NCBI GenBank assembly: GCA_902806565.1
Contig: CADCXA010000036.1
Coordinates: 310,001 to 374,000, forward strand
From: Hypoxylon rubiginosum
Lineage: Eukaryota; Ascomycota; Sordariomycetes; Xylariales; Hypoxylaceae
Reading direction: 5' to 3'
DNA: 64,000 nt
In this document: one piece after another, positions 23,267-35,330 of the stretch
How positions within the stretch are numbered: position 1 is the stretch's first letter
How the letters are laid out: every line of letters starts with the position of its first letter
Notes under the pieces: generated by a model
What the model was told of the DNA's origin: nothing
What the model saw: the letters and a program-made list of their open reading frames with translations, nothing else
The model's database searches: none
Translations under genes and position numbers: made by a program

Positions 23267-23995
23267 CTATTCGTCCTTGACACCGCCACGGCCAGCACGT
23301 TCGGCAGCCTCGACAGCCTTCTTGTCACTCTGCGCAGGACCGCTCTGAAGGCCACCCATGAGCCCGGCCGATTGCTTGAAGGGGCGCTTGAGGTCTCCAC
23401 TCGCGGGCTGGCCGAAGAGGTGGATCTTGACTAGGTTGGATTCGAGGGCGCCCTTGAAAGGGATGATGGACTGGATCAGGAGCGGGTTGGTGTATTGCAT
23501 GTACAGATGCATGAAGCCCATCATCGCGACGCCCATTAGTTGCGACCGGAACGAGTTCTTGATCTGCTGCGAGTCGTAGGCGTGGACGGTGGTCGTGACA
23601 AGTTTGCCCTCCTCGGAAGATCCCATCGGCGCTGGCTCAACATACTTGAGCGTAGTCAGATCTGTAACCGAGATTGTTAGTTTTGCTCTTTGCGGTACGA
23701 ACAACACGTCCTTAGACTCTAGGAAAGACAACAACATACCCTTCTTCTTGTTAATCTGCAGCTGGACGTAGATGTAGATGCCGGCGATGAGTAGGTTGCT
23801 GACGGCGTATAGAGCGCGAACCAAGTTAAGGACGTTGGGATCTTCGAATGGGATTCGCTTAGACACCTGCATCATTCCAAGAATGATGATGATGTTGGTC
23901 CTGTCGCGTGAGAAACTCGGTTAGCCACTTCCAAGCGCACGCGCGCAACCGTGAATGAATGCAACAACGTACACCTGAGGACTGAGGACGGCCAT
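23267..23995 (-). CDS. PHO88: PHO88/SND3 family ER membrane protein
   Basis: Three exons (23995-23973, 23900-23740, 23661-23267) give 192 aa, the usual length. The joined N-terminus reads MAVLSPQVTNIIIILGMMQV, the family hallmark. Then come SKRIPFEDP and a second hydrophobic helix (VSNLLIAGIYIYVQLQ). A cytosolic middle part follows (YDSQQIKNSFRSQ, AMMGFMHLYMQYTNPLLIQSIIP), then a charged tail. Yeast Pho88 was first linked to phosphate transport and later identified as Snd3, which targets proteins to the ER independently of SRP. The start codon follows from the splice: only a donor at GT|GTACGT keeps the PQVTN junction in frame. Housekeeping gene. Confidence 0.93.
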
Positions 23996-24753
23996 TTTTG
24001 CTATCGGTATGAGAAGACGACGAGAGATGAAGTCAAAAAGCACGAGAAAACTATTATTTCTGCCTACGTATGGGCGCTGACAACTTCCACGACGAAGAGG
24101 TTGAATGCGTTGGGCAACTCTGAACAATCTGGAGAAAGAAAAAAACGGAGATTAGGTTGCCTGAAATCTGTCGCAATTGCGATGATGGATCTAGAAAAGC
24201 CAGGGGAAGAAACTAAGGGACAAAGGGACCAAGGTTCTTCCGTACCCTTTATCAGCTCCAACGCTTTTGGCCACGTTCCACCACAGCGGCTCGGTGGAGC
24301 TTACTAGTCTCCTTACGTAGCCTGGACAGCCTGGACCAAGACTGAGAGACGTGCTCACGGTGAAACGCTCACGAGTATAGAACATATTCTATTCTCCTCC
24401 TTTTTTACTTGTGTCCTTATCATCAGTCATTTTATTTATTTTTATAAAAAAAATTTATAATTTTAAACAAAAAAAAAACAAAGTGGGTGAGGGTGGAACC
24501 CCTTTTCTCCTGGCAAGAACCATTCTACGCCCCCATTTGCCCCTGAATAGCCAGTCTACGTTTACACATTTTGCCGTTATAAGACCAAGTTATTATTTAG
24601 GGCATATAGTGATCAATTGAATTATCTATCCCAATAAATCATCGATGTCTCCTGCCAAATAAGTGCGGTCCTTATTAGGTAGTGTCGATGTGCTGAGCTA
24701 CCTAGCTCACGTAGCTCTTGGAAGACATTGATTCTCTCCTGTCGTTGTCGGAA
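23996..24753. other. intergenic with poly-A/T stretch
   Basis: Holds the PHO88 promoter and the 3' end of the next minus-strand gene. An A/T homopolymer-rich segment runs from about 24430 to 24480. No gene seen. Confidence 0.45.
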
Positions 24754-25317
24754 TCAATTTTTACCCCTGCCCTTCTTTCCCGACGCACCACCCTTCACTG
24801 CTCCGTTGGCTGCGTTTCCAGATCCATTCCGAGATCCGTTTCCGTTTCCGCTCTCGTTTCCGTTCCCGTTCTTCGCAGATTCCTCGGGCTCAAGCTTGTC
24901 CCAAATCTCCAGCTGGATCGAAGCCTCGCGCATCTCGTCGATATCCTTGAAGCTGCTTAGGGGCGTCGTTCTGTGCGAATTCACCAGTCTGGCTAGGATC
25001 TCAAGCTGCGAGTCCTTGGGGGCTAGCGATTCTTCGAAGTCGGCCGGCTTCGCGGTGTGGGGGGCCATCGCTACGTAGCAGGCCGGCCAGGACGTGGCAT
25101 CCTTGGTGCGCTCCGCGGCTGTGTAGTATACCAGAGGGAAGGTGATGTGGCGGACGTTCGGGTAGATGTAGATCTGCCGGCAGGCCGTGGCTAGATGGCG
25201 GTCTGCAAACCGTGCATAGGGAGAGTACAGTTGACCGTCGTCGATATGCAGCGATGATGAAGAGGGGCGCTGTACCGGGGGGGCGATGGAATGCTTGGTA
25301 TGTTGGGTGCCAGACAT
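24754..25317 (-). CDS. Unrecognised 187-aa protein with Asn/Gly-rich tail
   Basis: Starts MSGTQHTKHSI; an in-frame ATG at 25386 would add 23 residues rich in Ser/Lys/Arg. The body (about 25-140) has ordered features such as YSPYARFADRHLATACRQIY and FPLVYYTAAERTKDATSWPA. The end is a low-complexity NGNGNESGNGNGSRNGSG run and a basic GKKGRGKN terminus. No signal peptide or membrane span. I do not recognise the family. The basic tail and disorder would suit a nucleic-acid-associated protein, but that is a guess. Single exon. Confidence 0.6.
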   Translation of the reverse strand: MSGTQHTKHSIAPPVQRPSSSSLHIDDGQLYSPYARFADRHLATACRQIYIYPNVRHITFPLVYYTAAERTKDATSWPACYVAMAPHTAKPADFEESLAPKDSQLEILARLVNSHRTTPLSSFKDIDEMREASIQLEIWDKLEPEESAKNGNGNESGNGNGSRNGSGNAANGAVKGGASGKKGRGKN

Positions 25318-25386
25318 GATTCGTTTTCTGCTGCTCTTGCGTTTCTTACTGGGTTGGTCGTGTTCTGGAGAGCGCGTGAGACACAT

Positions 25387-26167
25387 ACTTATAGAAAGTA
25401 GAGAACCATTAGGTGGATATGGCCTATGCAAATTCCTGAGGCACTTTTTATATCGTCTTGTGGAATAGGCCAGTATGCCTAAGGTCTAGGTGGACACGAA
25501 AGGCAAACAAACAGTGTAGAGAAGCAAGCCTTTCACCGTCTAGGCACATATCCTGCACGTTGATGAGAAACTTAGACCTCAACAAGAGAGTCCTTAGGCG
25601 AAAACGAAGAGCTCGGTCTTGGTTCTTTGGTCCCAAGATTAGGTACCTTAGGTATCTACACATCTCTTCCATACCAAACCCATTAACTTACCGACCTCCA
25701 TGCTTGAATCCATTATATCTGTTGTTCGTTACTTATTCTTCTTCCAATCCCCTTTCTAATGAATCAGGAGGTGCTCAATGATGCTTTGAAGTTGACTCAA
25801 CTCATGTATCGGGTAAATACCTATCCAGGTACCTATCTCAGGTAGCCTCCGTTTCAATAGTATAGTTTATTAGGTTATAATAGGTGAGGTAAAAGACAAT
25901 TTATGAGGTATATATCTTTCTGTACGTCGTTGGCTGTACTGCAGGACACAGTCGTATAAACTAAGAGTGCTTCGTATATTTTATCTTACCTAGAAAACTA
26001 ACTACCTAGGTAGCTTGCCTCTTACAATAGTCGTAAATGAAAATGAATAAATATAAGTGATATGATTTTTACTATGTAATCTTGAAGCTTTATGTTATAA
26101 AAGAAGGGGCAAAACCACGAAGAGCTAAAGGATATGCCCAACAACCCCTATTATATAGAGCGGCTCA
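25387..26167. other. intergenic, AT-rich, with CCTAGG-type motifs
   Basis: Includes several TACCTA/TAGGTA motifs (near 25810-25850 and 26000-26015). No gene recognised. Confidence 0.4.
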
Positions 26168-26952
26168 TTATATACCTAGGTAGGTACACGAAGACACTAA
26201 AAGGCTCAGGAGCCCTCCCTGTATTAAGCCGCATTGGCTGCGGAAGGCTTTCTCTTGATAGCATGTATACTCGTCTACCAATCTCGGCGTGTACGTCGCT
26301 TGCATTAGCCCGTGTTTGAGGAACATAGCAAGCTCGCCGTGTCTGCAGCAAGCATCCTCGTACACCCCCCGCCAGACGAAAGGTCTCGGGTATATCGATT
26401 GCGTCTTACACCAGCCTTGGTCGTCTCTCGCACGGCGCGCTAGCGGTAGGTAGGAGACGCCGAACGCCTTCAAGGTCCTGTGGACGATGCTGTCGTCGTC
26501 GAAGCAGCTCGTGCCCCCGCAATTCCGGTATTTCCACTCCGCCCACGAATTGTCGTAGTCGAAGCTAGCGAGACCGTCCTCCTTGGCGGCCTTGAACTCG
26601 TTTCTTCGAAGAATAGCACGCCCTGGTGGGAGGCTTGAAGCAGTACGGCCTAACTCCGTAGAAGGTGTTGCAACCGTATTGTCCACTCGCGGGCCCTACC
26701 CCCAGGCGTTTTGACGTCTACGTTAGATACAGGTATGTGTTCCCGCGCCCATCTAAGGCTGCTCATCAAGTCCTTAGACGAGCTGTGCGTCTTTCTAAGC
26801 TTGTTTTCTAGACGTAGTAAGAATTCTCCGTGGAATTTAGATGCCCAGACGTTGGATTTAGTTGATTTCTTAGCAAGATTCCAGATAACGTGGTTTTCGA
26901 GAGACCTGGCATCTTTCACATGCTTGAGAGTAGCGGCGAGGTGTTTTATCAT
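26168..26952 (-). CDS. Unrecognised Cys-containing protein, exon structure unresolved
   Basis: Two overlapping open segments, 26952-26650 and 26686-26168, look like parts of one gene. The first has charged helical sequence (HLAATLKHVKDARSLENHV, FLLRLENKLRKTHSS). The second has WAEWKYRNCGGTSCFDDDS and several further Cys (GWCKTQ, DACCRHG, YTCYQEK, SQCG). A donor candidate lies at KTPG|GTAGGG around 26700; I could not fix the acceptor. The frame of the first segment stays open upstream to about 27000 (NYEGVGTAMIKHL), right next to the stop of the secreted ORF. All three pieces may therefore belong to one secreted protein with a break or an unseen intron. Function unknown. Confidence 0.4.
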
Positions 26953-27010
26953 CGCCGTACCAACACCTTCATAATTCCTCTTTCCGCTCGCGGGCCGCCG
27001 CCTTAGTCTT

Positions 27011-27325
27011 CTAGTTTAGCACGTTGGCATCGCCGCTTTGGTCGGCATCATAACTGAATGGTACGGCATCTATCATAACATCGATGACTGCAGTGTTCGT
27101 CTCTGCGTCGTCAAACCAGGACTCGAACGGTTCGGTGTCGAGAAGGATCTCTTGGCAACCATACCAGAAGGGATCCATGCCTCTGTTGAAACTCGAAGTA
27201 AAACCTAAACTCGTGGGCTGTACCTTGGGATCGCTCGAGATCTTTTCAGAAGTCCTTTCCCCCGCGACTAACGGGGCAGCGGAAATAATGGCCACGAAAT
27301 ACACGAGTACAGACCACCAACCCAT
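27011..27325 (-). CDS. Small secreted protein or N-terminal exon of a secreted protein
   Basis: Starts MGWWSVLVYFVAIISAAPLVAG, a good signal peptide with an AxG-type cleavage site. An in-frame ATG at 27367 is upstream. The mature part is short and acidic (WFDDAETNTAVIDVMIDAVP, YDADQSGDANVLN) with one Cys. It ends at TAG 27011. It is unusual for such a short frame to be followed immediately by another open frame on the same strand, so it may be the first exon of the locus at 26168-26952. Not recognised. Confidence 0.5.
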   Translation of the reverse strand: MGWWSVLVYFVAIISAAPLVAGERTSEKISSDPKVQPTSLGFTSSFNRGMDPFWYGCQEILLDTEPFESWFDDAETNTAVIDVMIDAVPFSYDADQSGDANVLN

Positions 27326-30006
27326 GGTTGAGCGTTGAGGGCTTGGAGGGCCTTCCCCGTAATACATGCTTCTTCTCCCCTAGCTTTATGATGTTCTCGA
27401 AACCGTTGTTAGAGGTGAAGCCGACTACCTATAGTTTACGATATGATACTTGGGTATAAATGTTTCTTTACATGGACTGGTATTATTTAATCATCTTAGC
27501 TTCTCGAATATAGGGGCACCTAAAAGGACAGCGCGCCGTATCGGGTTATGCATATCCAACTAGGAGTCATGAATTTGGGTCTTTCATCCATTCATTTCCT
27601 AGTGGTATTGAACGCAGCTGTCTGTTGCTTGCGATGATGATGACATGGCCAGTTCTTTGTTGTCTCGAGTTCATAGATAGGAGACATTGTTCGCGCAGCA
27701 TTCTTTGGCACCCCTACCTACCTTCTCCATTGAACCCGGCTTTGTATATTTTCAGCAATAAAGAAATGGTCAACAAGTGTGGTACACGAGAATTAGTAAA
27801 CCTCCCAGACGCGGCATGGTGATGTGTGTTTGATGAGCTGGTAAAGGGTAAATTTTAGAGATATATCGCCTTTCTCGTGCGCTCCCCTTTATTTTCCCAA
27901 TGCCTCCCTCTATCTCCGTAGAACCGTCCACAAAGGGGAAGAGAAGCAACTCGTGATGGTATAGCATTGTCAGGAGGTAGCTAAATGGCAAAGTTGGCGG
28001 ATTTACATGGCGTTGTTACGCGTCCAGTCGGTGAAGTCGGGTTGAATATTGGTTGGAATCCGTCGATCGACAATAGCGGGTTAATGAATTTCTCCGACTC
28101 ACTAACCCGGCCGGCATAACTTGGATGAGACGGTAGTCCCGACACGCCGACACCACCGGCGCCACCGCGGTCATCACCTGCAGCCGTGCCAAGCCGTCAA
28201 CGCTATACCTATTACGGGGGCGAATGAAATTCGAGGGGTCTTGAGTACTACAGTAGTTGTAGGTGTGCTGTTATCTTGATATCAAAACTGATATCGAAAT
28301 AAGGAGAGCCTAGAGTCTAGAGCATCTAACTAGAGAGATATCTAGTTAGACAAGCTGGTTGAAAAATCACATGGTAAACCTACCTGGTACATAGGCTACC
28401 TAATGAAGGTGACATCAACCGGTCTGTCCGTTGAGTTGTTCAACGATTGAAGTTGTGCAAAATGAAATGACCAACGAAAGAGCCCCTAGATCCATATCGG
28501 GCAGGTATCTATGTAGATAGGATGTTATGTAGGCAGCTGAAGCAGTTTACCTGTCTTCCTGTCTTCCTGTCTTGCTTGTCTTGCTTGTCTTGCTTGTCTT
28601 GCCCTAATAAGCCCTGTCATGCCTGAAGTGGTAGGAGAGTCAGCCGAAAATAGACGGTGGCGTATTTAGCGAAATGCCACTCGATCCTACGGAACTAACC
28701 TTATACTTCTTTCACTCAACCTTGGACTTGTGCAGGTATATAGTAAAATTTAGATGTTTTTTAAGAAGATTTCGCAAGGATAGAACCGATTCAACTATGT
28801 GGCTCTCAGAGCTACATTGGCCGTAGCTTGATAACAAGATATCGGCGAAACCGTAAGGTTGTGGTATCAAGCTGCGGAATACATACAACCGCGATAAAGA
28901 GCTTACATGTAGGTACCGGCAGCTAGCGCCTAGGCGATCTGCAAAATGACGCCAGCAGCGCGGTACAGGGGATCTAGGCACCTAGGGTAGCACCATAGAA
29001 CTTATCCCGCAGGCTTAGCGCCTGATACATGCTGTTGTACACCGACGAGAAGAAAAAAAAAAATCCATGAAACCAAACGACCGAGGCCCATTACTCATCC
29101 CCTATTGTCTTTAAGCTTCATGCCATCATCGGAAACCTACCGGATGATGCTAAACCGTTCCAAGCTATCATACAATTCTAGCATCTAGCATGAAATATGT
29201 TAATTTACCAAGGTACTAATTTGGATGCAACATACGATCCGGCAACCGAGTCCACCGCCTGCAGTTTATGTATGGACCCTTGGTCGCCGGGAATAGTTGT
29301 TGATATGGACGATACGAACGATACGATATGCGCCGATACGTACGACACGGAGGTAAGCGCAAGGACTGGTCAAGGTACCTGTGCGATATATAATACTTGA
29401 TGTAGGTATAGTACAAGAAACAAGAAAAGCGGCCTATGAAGTCAAGATCGGGAGATGTGCCCGCGACGCTTCCGTTTCGTCACCCGGTCCAAGTGGATCA
29501 TTGCACAAGCCTCGGTCCAAGCAGCGAGCGTACCTAGCCACCTAAACAGCTTAGGACGGACCGCAGGTGTCGATAGGAGAAAAAAAAAAATCTCAAAGTC
29601 GCTCACGCCGTAGAAAACCCAATAAACCCAAGCGACCATCTTTCTGATTGGCATTTTCTGTCAGAGGCTCAGCAATCTTGTGTCTCAATCCCGTCTCTCC
29701 TACGCCAAGTAGTTTGCCCGATTATCGCCTTTGTATCCCCCTGTCGCAAGTTACTAGTCGGCCGAGGTACCGTGCTGTGCTTTCACAACACTTACGTAGC
29801 CGATCGAGCGGAATTCGGACTTATTGAAGACTACCGGAGGCTGAGTCTTGACCTTCACTTATATATATACTCTCGCATATCTTTGTGTACAAGACTGTTC
29901 TGAGTTCCGGCTCAGACAGCACATTCATAGACAGAATATGGTCCTTGAGTGGCCTTCAATATTAAGTCGCACCAACACTAGTGTCAGCGTCAGCGCCAGC
30001 GAGACG
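27326..30006. other. 2.7-kb gene-free stretch
   Basis: Short ORFs are scattered but none carries a motif or a plausible splice continuation. It contains a small tandem repeat at 28551-28603. The last few hundred bases should be the promoter of the CYP505 gene; a TATATATA run lies near 29862. Confidence 0.5.
28551..28603 (+). repeat. Short tandem repeat of CTGTCTTC and TTGTCTTGC units
   Basis: Two copies of an 8-mer followed by about four copies of a 9-mer, directly visible. Probably a replication-slippage minisatellite. Confidence 0.85.
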
Positions 30007-33000
30007 ATGTCAGAGACAACTCCTATTCCAGAACCCCCGGGTCTTCCCTTCCTCGGTCATCTAACCGAGCTCGATCGGGAACTTCCCATACGCTCTTTCG
30101 CTGCGCTTGCCGATAAATATGGTGAGTATTGCTGAAGGACGAATTGCCACCGATGAAATAGTCTGCTAATGGATCCTTCGTAGGCGAGATCTATCGACTT
30201 CGTCTTCCCGGACGAACCATGGTCGTCTCTTCCAGTCACCGAATCGTGGACGAGCTTTGTGACGAGAAACGATTCGTCAAGATTCCCAAGGGTGCTCTTC
30301 ACGAAATCCGAAATGGTGTGCACGACGGTCTGTTCACGGTGAGTTGGCACATCGTTTTCCTCGTAGGATTGAGATGCTAACGATGAGTTCAGGCTCGGAT
30401 AGAAGAGCCTAACTGGGGTATCGCTCATCGAGGTTAGTTGGTCCAGATCTGTGACATACCGATCTATTTGCTGAGTACCTCATAGTTCTCATGCCTGCAT
30501 TTGGCCCCATGTCGATTCGCAACATGTTTGATGAGATGCACGAGATTTCCACGCAACTCGCCATGAAATGGGCTCGATACGGACCCCATAGTGCCATCGA
30601 AGTGTCGGACGACTTTACTCGTCTTGCACTCGACACGCTCGCACTCTGCTCGATGGGATACCGATTTAACAGCTATTATACCGAAGGTCTGCACCCATTC
30701 GTCGAAGCAATGGGTGACTTCCTTACCGAATCGGGTAACAGGCCGAACAGAACGATGCCCACTTGGTTCTATCGAAACGAGGATGCCAAGTATTGGAAGG
30801 ATATTGACACGTTGCGACAAACGGCAGATGAGGTTCTCCAGGAACGCAAACGTAACCCATCCGATCGGAAAGACCTTCTCAACGCAATGCTTAACGGTGT
30901 GGACCCGAAGACGGGACAACACATGAATGACACGAGCATCACCGATAACCTTATCACTTTCCTCATCGCTGGACACGAAACGACTTCTGGGACCCTGTCC
31001 TTCGCCTTTTACGAGCTTTTGAAGCACCCGGAGGCCTACCGAAAAGCCCAGGAGGAGGTCGATACGGTCATTGGGAAAGGACCCATCACCATAGACCACA
31101 TGTCTAAGCTCCCCTATATCAATGCTGTAAGTGAATAGCTTTCGCTGGTACTCGCGAAGAAGATTGTCCATTGGCTCACCTCGTCCTAGATACTGCGTGA
31201 AACATTGAGGCTAGACGCACCCATTTCGCAAATCGCTGTCACACCTAGAGAAGATACACTCCTTCAAGGAAAGTACCCGGTGTCCAAGGGCGAGCCTATG
31301 GGAATGCTTCTCAAGAAGATGCACGTAGACCCAGCCGTATATGGCGATGATGCGCAGGAGTTTAAGCCGGAACGTATGCTGGACGAACCGTTTAACAAGC
31401 TCCCAAAGAATGCATGGAAGCCTTTCGGTAATGGACTCCGAGGCGTACGTATTATTCCCCCCTTCCTCACTTTGGCCCATATGCCATATCCTTGGGGCAT
31501 ACCTATAATTTACGAGTTGCTAACGTAAAACAATATAGTGCATTGGCCGGCCTTTCGCCTGGCAGGAAGCGACATTGGCCATGGCGATGCTTCTTCAAAA
31601 TTTCAATTTTGTCCTAGATGACCCAAGTTATAGCTTGGCCCTCAAGCAAACGTTGACCATTAAGCCGAAGAACTTCCGCATGAGGGCGACTCTCCGCGAA
31701 GGGATGACGCCCGGCCAGCTGGAGCATCGCCTAGCCGGCAAAGAGCCGCCAGCCGAGGCCCTCAACGGGCACGCATCGAAGGACCCTGCGCAATCTCCCA
31801 GCAACGGAAGCGGAAAGCCCATGACGATTCTCTACGGAAGTAATAGCGGTACTTGCGAAGCTCTCGCCCAGCGAGTTGCTAGCGATGCGTCACGCCAGGG
31901 TTTCAAGGTTTCTAAGATTGATATCTTGGATACCGCGAATGGAAGCCTACCAAAGGGACAGCCGGTAGTCATCATCACTGCCTCGTACGAGGGACAGCCG
32001 CCTGATAACGCCGCTCATTTCGTCTCGTGGGTAGAGAATATCAAAGACAAGAAGGCGCTCGAGGGCGTGGACTACGCTGTTTTTGGTGTCGGCCACCACG
32101 ATTGGGTCCAGACTTTCCACAGGATCCCTAAGCTGGTCGATTCTAAGCTCGAGGAAGCTGGTGCCACCCGAGTCGCGGATATTGGCCTGACCGATGTCGG
32201 GGCGGGCGACGCCTTCGCTGACTTTGAAACCTGGGAAGACGACGTGTTTTGGCCCGCGCTTAAGAAACAATATGGCATGTCCACGGACGAAACCGACTTA
32301 TCGCTAGATACTGGTCTAAAGGTGTCGATAACGAGCCCACGCACATCTACTCTTAGACAGGATGTTATGGAGGGTCTCGTGGTTGAGTCACGTACATTGA
32401 CAGCGGAAGGGGAACCCGTGAAAAAGCACATCGAGATCGTGCTCCCAACTGACGAGACATATCGAGCCGGCGACTACCTGGCAGTCCTGCCCATCAACCC
32501 CAAGCAGATTGTCGAGCGTGCCATGCGCCGATTCCATCTCCCATGGGATTCGCACATCACTATTGGTAGCGATGGCATGACGAGCCTTCCGACCAACACG
32601 TCGCTACCCGCGCACAGCATTTTCGGCGCTTATGTCGAATTGTCTCAGCCGGCGACCAAGAGGGTAAGCCGCCGCACATATCCTGGATGGAGAGACCAGC
32701 TGACAGCAGTAACAGAACATAAGTGCCCTGGTCGAAGCGGCAAATAAGGACGAGGATAAGGAAGCCTTGAAGAAACTCGCGAACGAGTCCTACGAAGAGG
32801 TCTCGGCCAAACGCATTTCGGTATTAGATCTCCTGGAGAAGTATACCTCCATTGACCTACCGTTGGGCACTTTCCTCGCGATGCTGCCGCCCATGCGCGT
32901 GCGACAATAGTAAGTACCTCGGACCCATTGCAGAAAAAAGATGACCTACTAACACGGCCACAGCTCCATCTCCTCGTCGCCCCTGTGGAACCCATCCCAC

Positions 33001-33648
33001 GTGACGCTGACCTTCTCGGTGCTCGAGGCGCCGTCCAAGTCGGGCCAGGGTGTGCACGTCGGCGTGGCCTCGTCGTACCTGGCGTCGCTGGCGGCGGGCG
33101 ACAAGCTGCACGTCGCGGTGCGGCCGTCGCACGCGGCCTTCCACCTGCCGCAGGACGTCGAGAAGACGCCGGTGATCTGCGTGGCGGCGGGCACGGGCCT
33201 CGCGCCCTTCCGCGGGTTCATGCAGGAGCGCGCGGCCATGGTGGCCGCGGGCCGGAAGCTCGCGCCCGCGTTGCTGTTCGTCGGGTGCCGGGAGCCGGGC
33301 CGCGACGACCTGTACGCCGACGAGCTGGCGGCGTGGGAGGCGGCGGGCGCGGCGGCGGTGCGGCGCGCGTACAGCCGCAGGCCCGAGGCCGCGTACGGCG
33401 GGACTAGTAAATACGTGCAGGACGCGCTGCGGGCGGCGGACGAGGAGGTGACGAAGCTCTGGCGCGACGGCGCCAAGCTGTACATCTGCGGGTCGCGCGC
33501 CGTGGGCGAGGGGGTCAAGGACGCCATCGTGGAGATCGCCAAGAGGGAGGCGCAGCGGGCCGACGGGAAGGAGGTGACGGACGAGCAGGCGGCCAAGTGG
33601 TGGGAGGGCCTGCGGAATACGCGGTACGCCACGGACGTGTTCGATTAG
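30007..33648 (+). CDS. Self-sufficient cytochrome P450/NADPH-P450 reductase fusion (CYP505, P450foxy type)
   Basis: Eight exons (30007-30121, 30184-30338, 30393-30432, 30486-31126, 31190-31444, 31539-32663, 32716-32909, 32964-33648) join to 1069 aa. P450 part: IPEPPGLPFLGHL, I-helix IAGHETTSG, ExxR in ILRETLRL, and heme loop PFGNGLRGCIGRPFAW with C403, near C400 of bacterial P450BM3. The reductase part begins near residue 490 with the FMN motif YGSNSGTCEALA. FAD motif RQYSISSSPL is rebuilt by the last splice, and the NADPH region includes GTGLAPFRGFMQER and a C-terminal aromatic-poor end. Relatives hydroxylate fatty acids at sub-terminal carbons without a separate reductase. An in-frame ATG at 29938 would add 23 residues; 30007 matches family length. 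The last exon is much richer in G+C than the rest. Confidence 0.96.
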
Positions 33649-34700
33649 GGGGGTGATGATGAACTTGCCTACCTGATACCTACTGTTTTTTTATCGTGTA
33701 ATGGTCGGGTATGACGAGAGCTGAGAAGGGAAGGGAAGGGGGTACAGTAGGAGGTTTGATGAACCGGTTGGGTGGACAAATTGCACATTATTGACCGCAT
33801 AGCATTGTAGCATCGGAAAGGTTACTGGGAGGTAATAGTCTCCATTCAGCGATTTAATCAGTTTATAATAGATTGAACGACATTTTAATAAATAGACCAG
33901 TGTTAGAAAAAAAATTTGTATTTGAGCTCAAGTAACACGAGACATCCCTTTCTTTGATAACTCCCTTGATAGGTACCGTAGGGGCCAGTAGATGGTCTAA
34001 TGGTCCACCCTAATATGCAAGGGCTAGCGTTTGTGTGAGGTTCAAGCAGCTTTGGGCTCAGTTCTTGATCCGATGAGAGATGAGAAGCCTTATAGGCATT
34101 ATCATCATCGTTGTTGGAAGCTCTTGTGTCAGATTGAGATGACATCCACGGCAATCAATGACCGCGAGGTATGTGATCTCACCTTTCTGTCACGAGCCAA
34201 TCACAATTCAATGTCGAAAAGAACTCGAGACACCTGCCCCTTTCGACCAGTGGGTGTAGCGGGTATAGCCTTGGCGCCCGACTTTACCCACCGGCCTGGG
34301 CCTTGGGCGATGAAGAGATATGCGTGTGTCACGGATGCCGGATTGAACGCCCGAATCAAGAAGCTGTTCTTCAGCGGCTGCCTAAGGTGACGCAACCATT
34401 GCCGCTATCGATTCTTCAAGATCGGATGTTAAATACCTACGTGAGGCATGCAGTATAATATTCTACTTACCTAGTCTCCTTCGCATTGAAACTTACGCAC
34501 TTGCGCCTGTGTATAAGCATAAGCACCACTTCATAAGGTCGCCATAGCGTGCCCAATCCTTGGCGAGATTCAATCCGGAGAACCAGTTACCTACCTACCT
34601 ATAGGTACCAAATGATTGGCGAAAGAACTTGACAACTAGAACACTATCACGTCGGCAGTTCGCCATATACATAACTCACAACTCAGGTAGAGCGACATCT
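33649..34700. other. intergenic
   Basis: Follows the CYP505 stop. A plus frame at 34031-34390 and its minus shadow show no motif and were not accepted. Contains TACCTACCTACCTATAGGTACC near 34588. Confidence 0.45.
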
Positions 34701-35330
34701 ATGGGTATCCAACGATCGAGTCAAAGTCGAAACGTAGCTTTGCTCCTCCTCCTAACTGTTGTCATCTTCCTCTTCTTCCGGTACACGGGCACTACTACTA
34801 CTGGCATTTCCGATCACCAGGTCGCCGTCGAGATGCCTGAGTCGGGCAACAACGTCATCCCGAAGCTCCAGGTGTCGGTGCGCCAAGTCAGCAGCTCCCC
34901 GCCGAAGCTGGGGATCGCCGTCACCAACGCGCACGCGGGGCCCGTGACGGTCCTGACGTGGGACTCCCCATTAGACCCTCTCGCCCTGCAGCTGGGCCTC
35001 CTGTCTTTCGTACCCGCAGGAGGCGACGACGGCTCGCCCATAGAGATCCCGACGGTCCAGGTCAGGCGCAGGATGCCGCCTGGGGCGGACTCGCTCGCGA
35101 CGATCGGGGCGGGCCAGACCAGGGAGCAGGAGCTGGAGCTCAGGGAGCCTATCGTGCCGCTGGGGAGGCTACGTGGCACGGTCGTGAGCGTCGTCTGCAG
35201 AGGCGAGTGGACGAGCGTCTGGCCGTCCGAGGCTGACGCTATTAGTAAGGAATCTCTGGCGAACGCTGGCGCTGGCGAGGATGCATTTAGAGGTAGTTTC
35301 CAAAGTGAGGCGGTTGATATCGAAATATGA
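34701..35330 (+). CDS. Conserved-type fungal protein with N-terminal signal anchor
   Basis: A single-exon 209-aa protein. Start 34701 (MGIQRSSQSRNVALLLLL) is preferred to earlier in-frame starts because it places a hydrophobic helix (about residues 11-27) after a basic N-terminus, as in a type II anchor or signal peptide. The lumenal or extracellular part has a beta-rich look (LQVSVRQVSS, LGIAVTNAHAGPVTVLTW, IPTVQVRRRMPPG, ELREPIVPL, GEWTSVWP). It resembles hypothetical proteins common in Pezizomycotina from memory, with no function known to me. The part 34820-35250 is GC-rich compared with its flanks. Confidence 0.72.
   Translation: MGIQRSSQSRNVALLLLLTVVIFLFFRYTGTTTTGISDHQVAVEMPESGNNVIPKLQVSVRQVSSSPPKLGIAVTNAHAGPVTVLTWDSPLDPLALQLGLLSFVPAGGDDGSPIEIPTVQVRRRMPPGADSLATIGAGQTREQELELREPIVPLGRLRGTVVSVVCRGEWTSVWPSEADAISKESLANAGAGEDAFRGSFQSEAVDIEI

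Noticed and set aside
32949..33632. 227-codon open frame on the minus strand opposite the last CYP505 exon
   Set aside because: It is the antisense of a GC-rich coding exon, where stop codons are rare; no motif, and the sense strand has the catalytic FAD/NADPH features.
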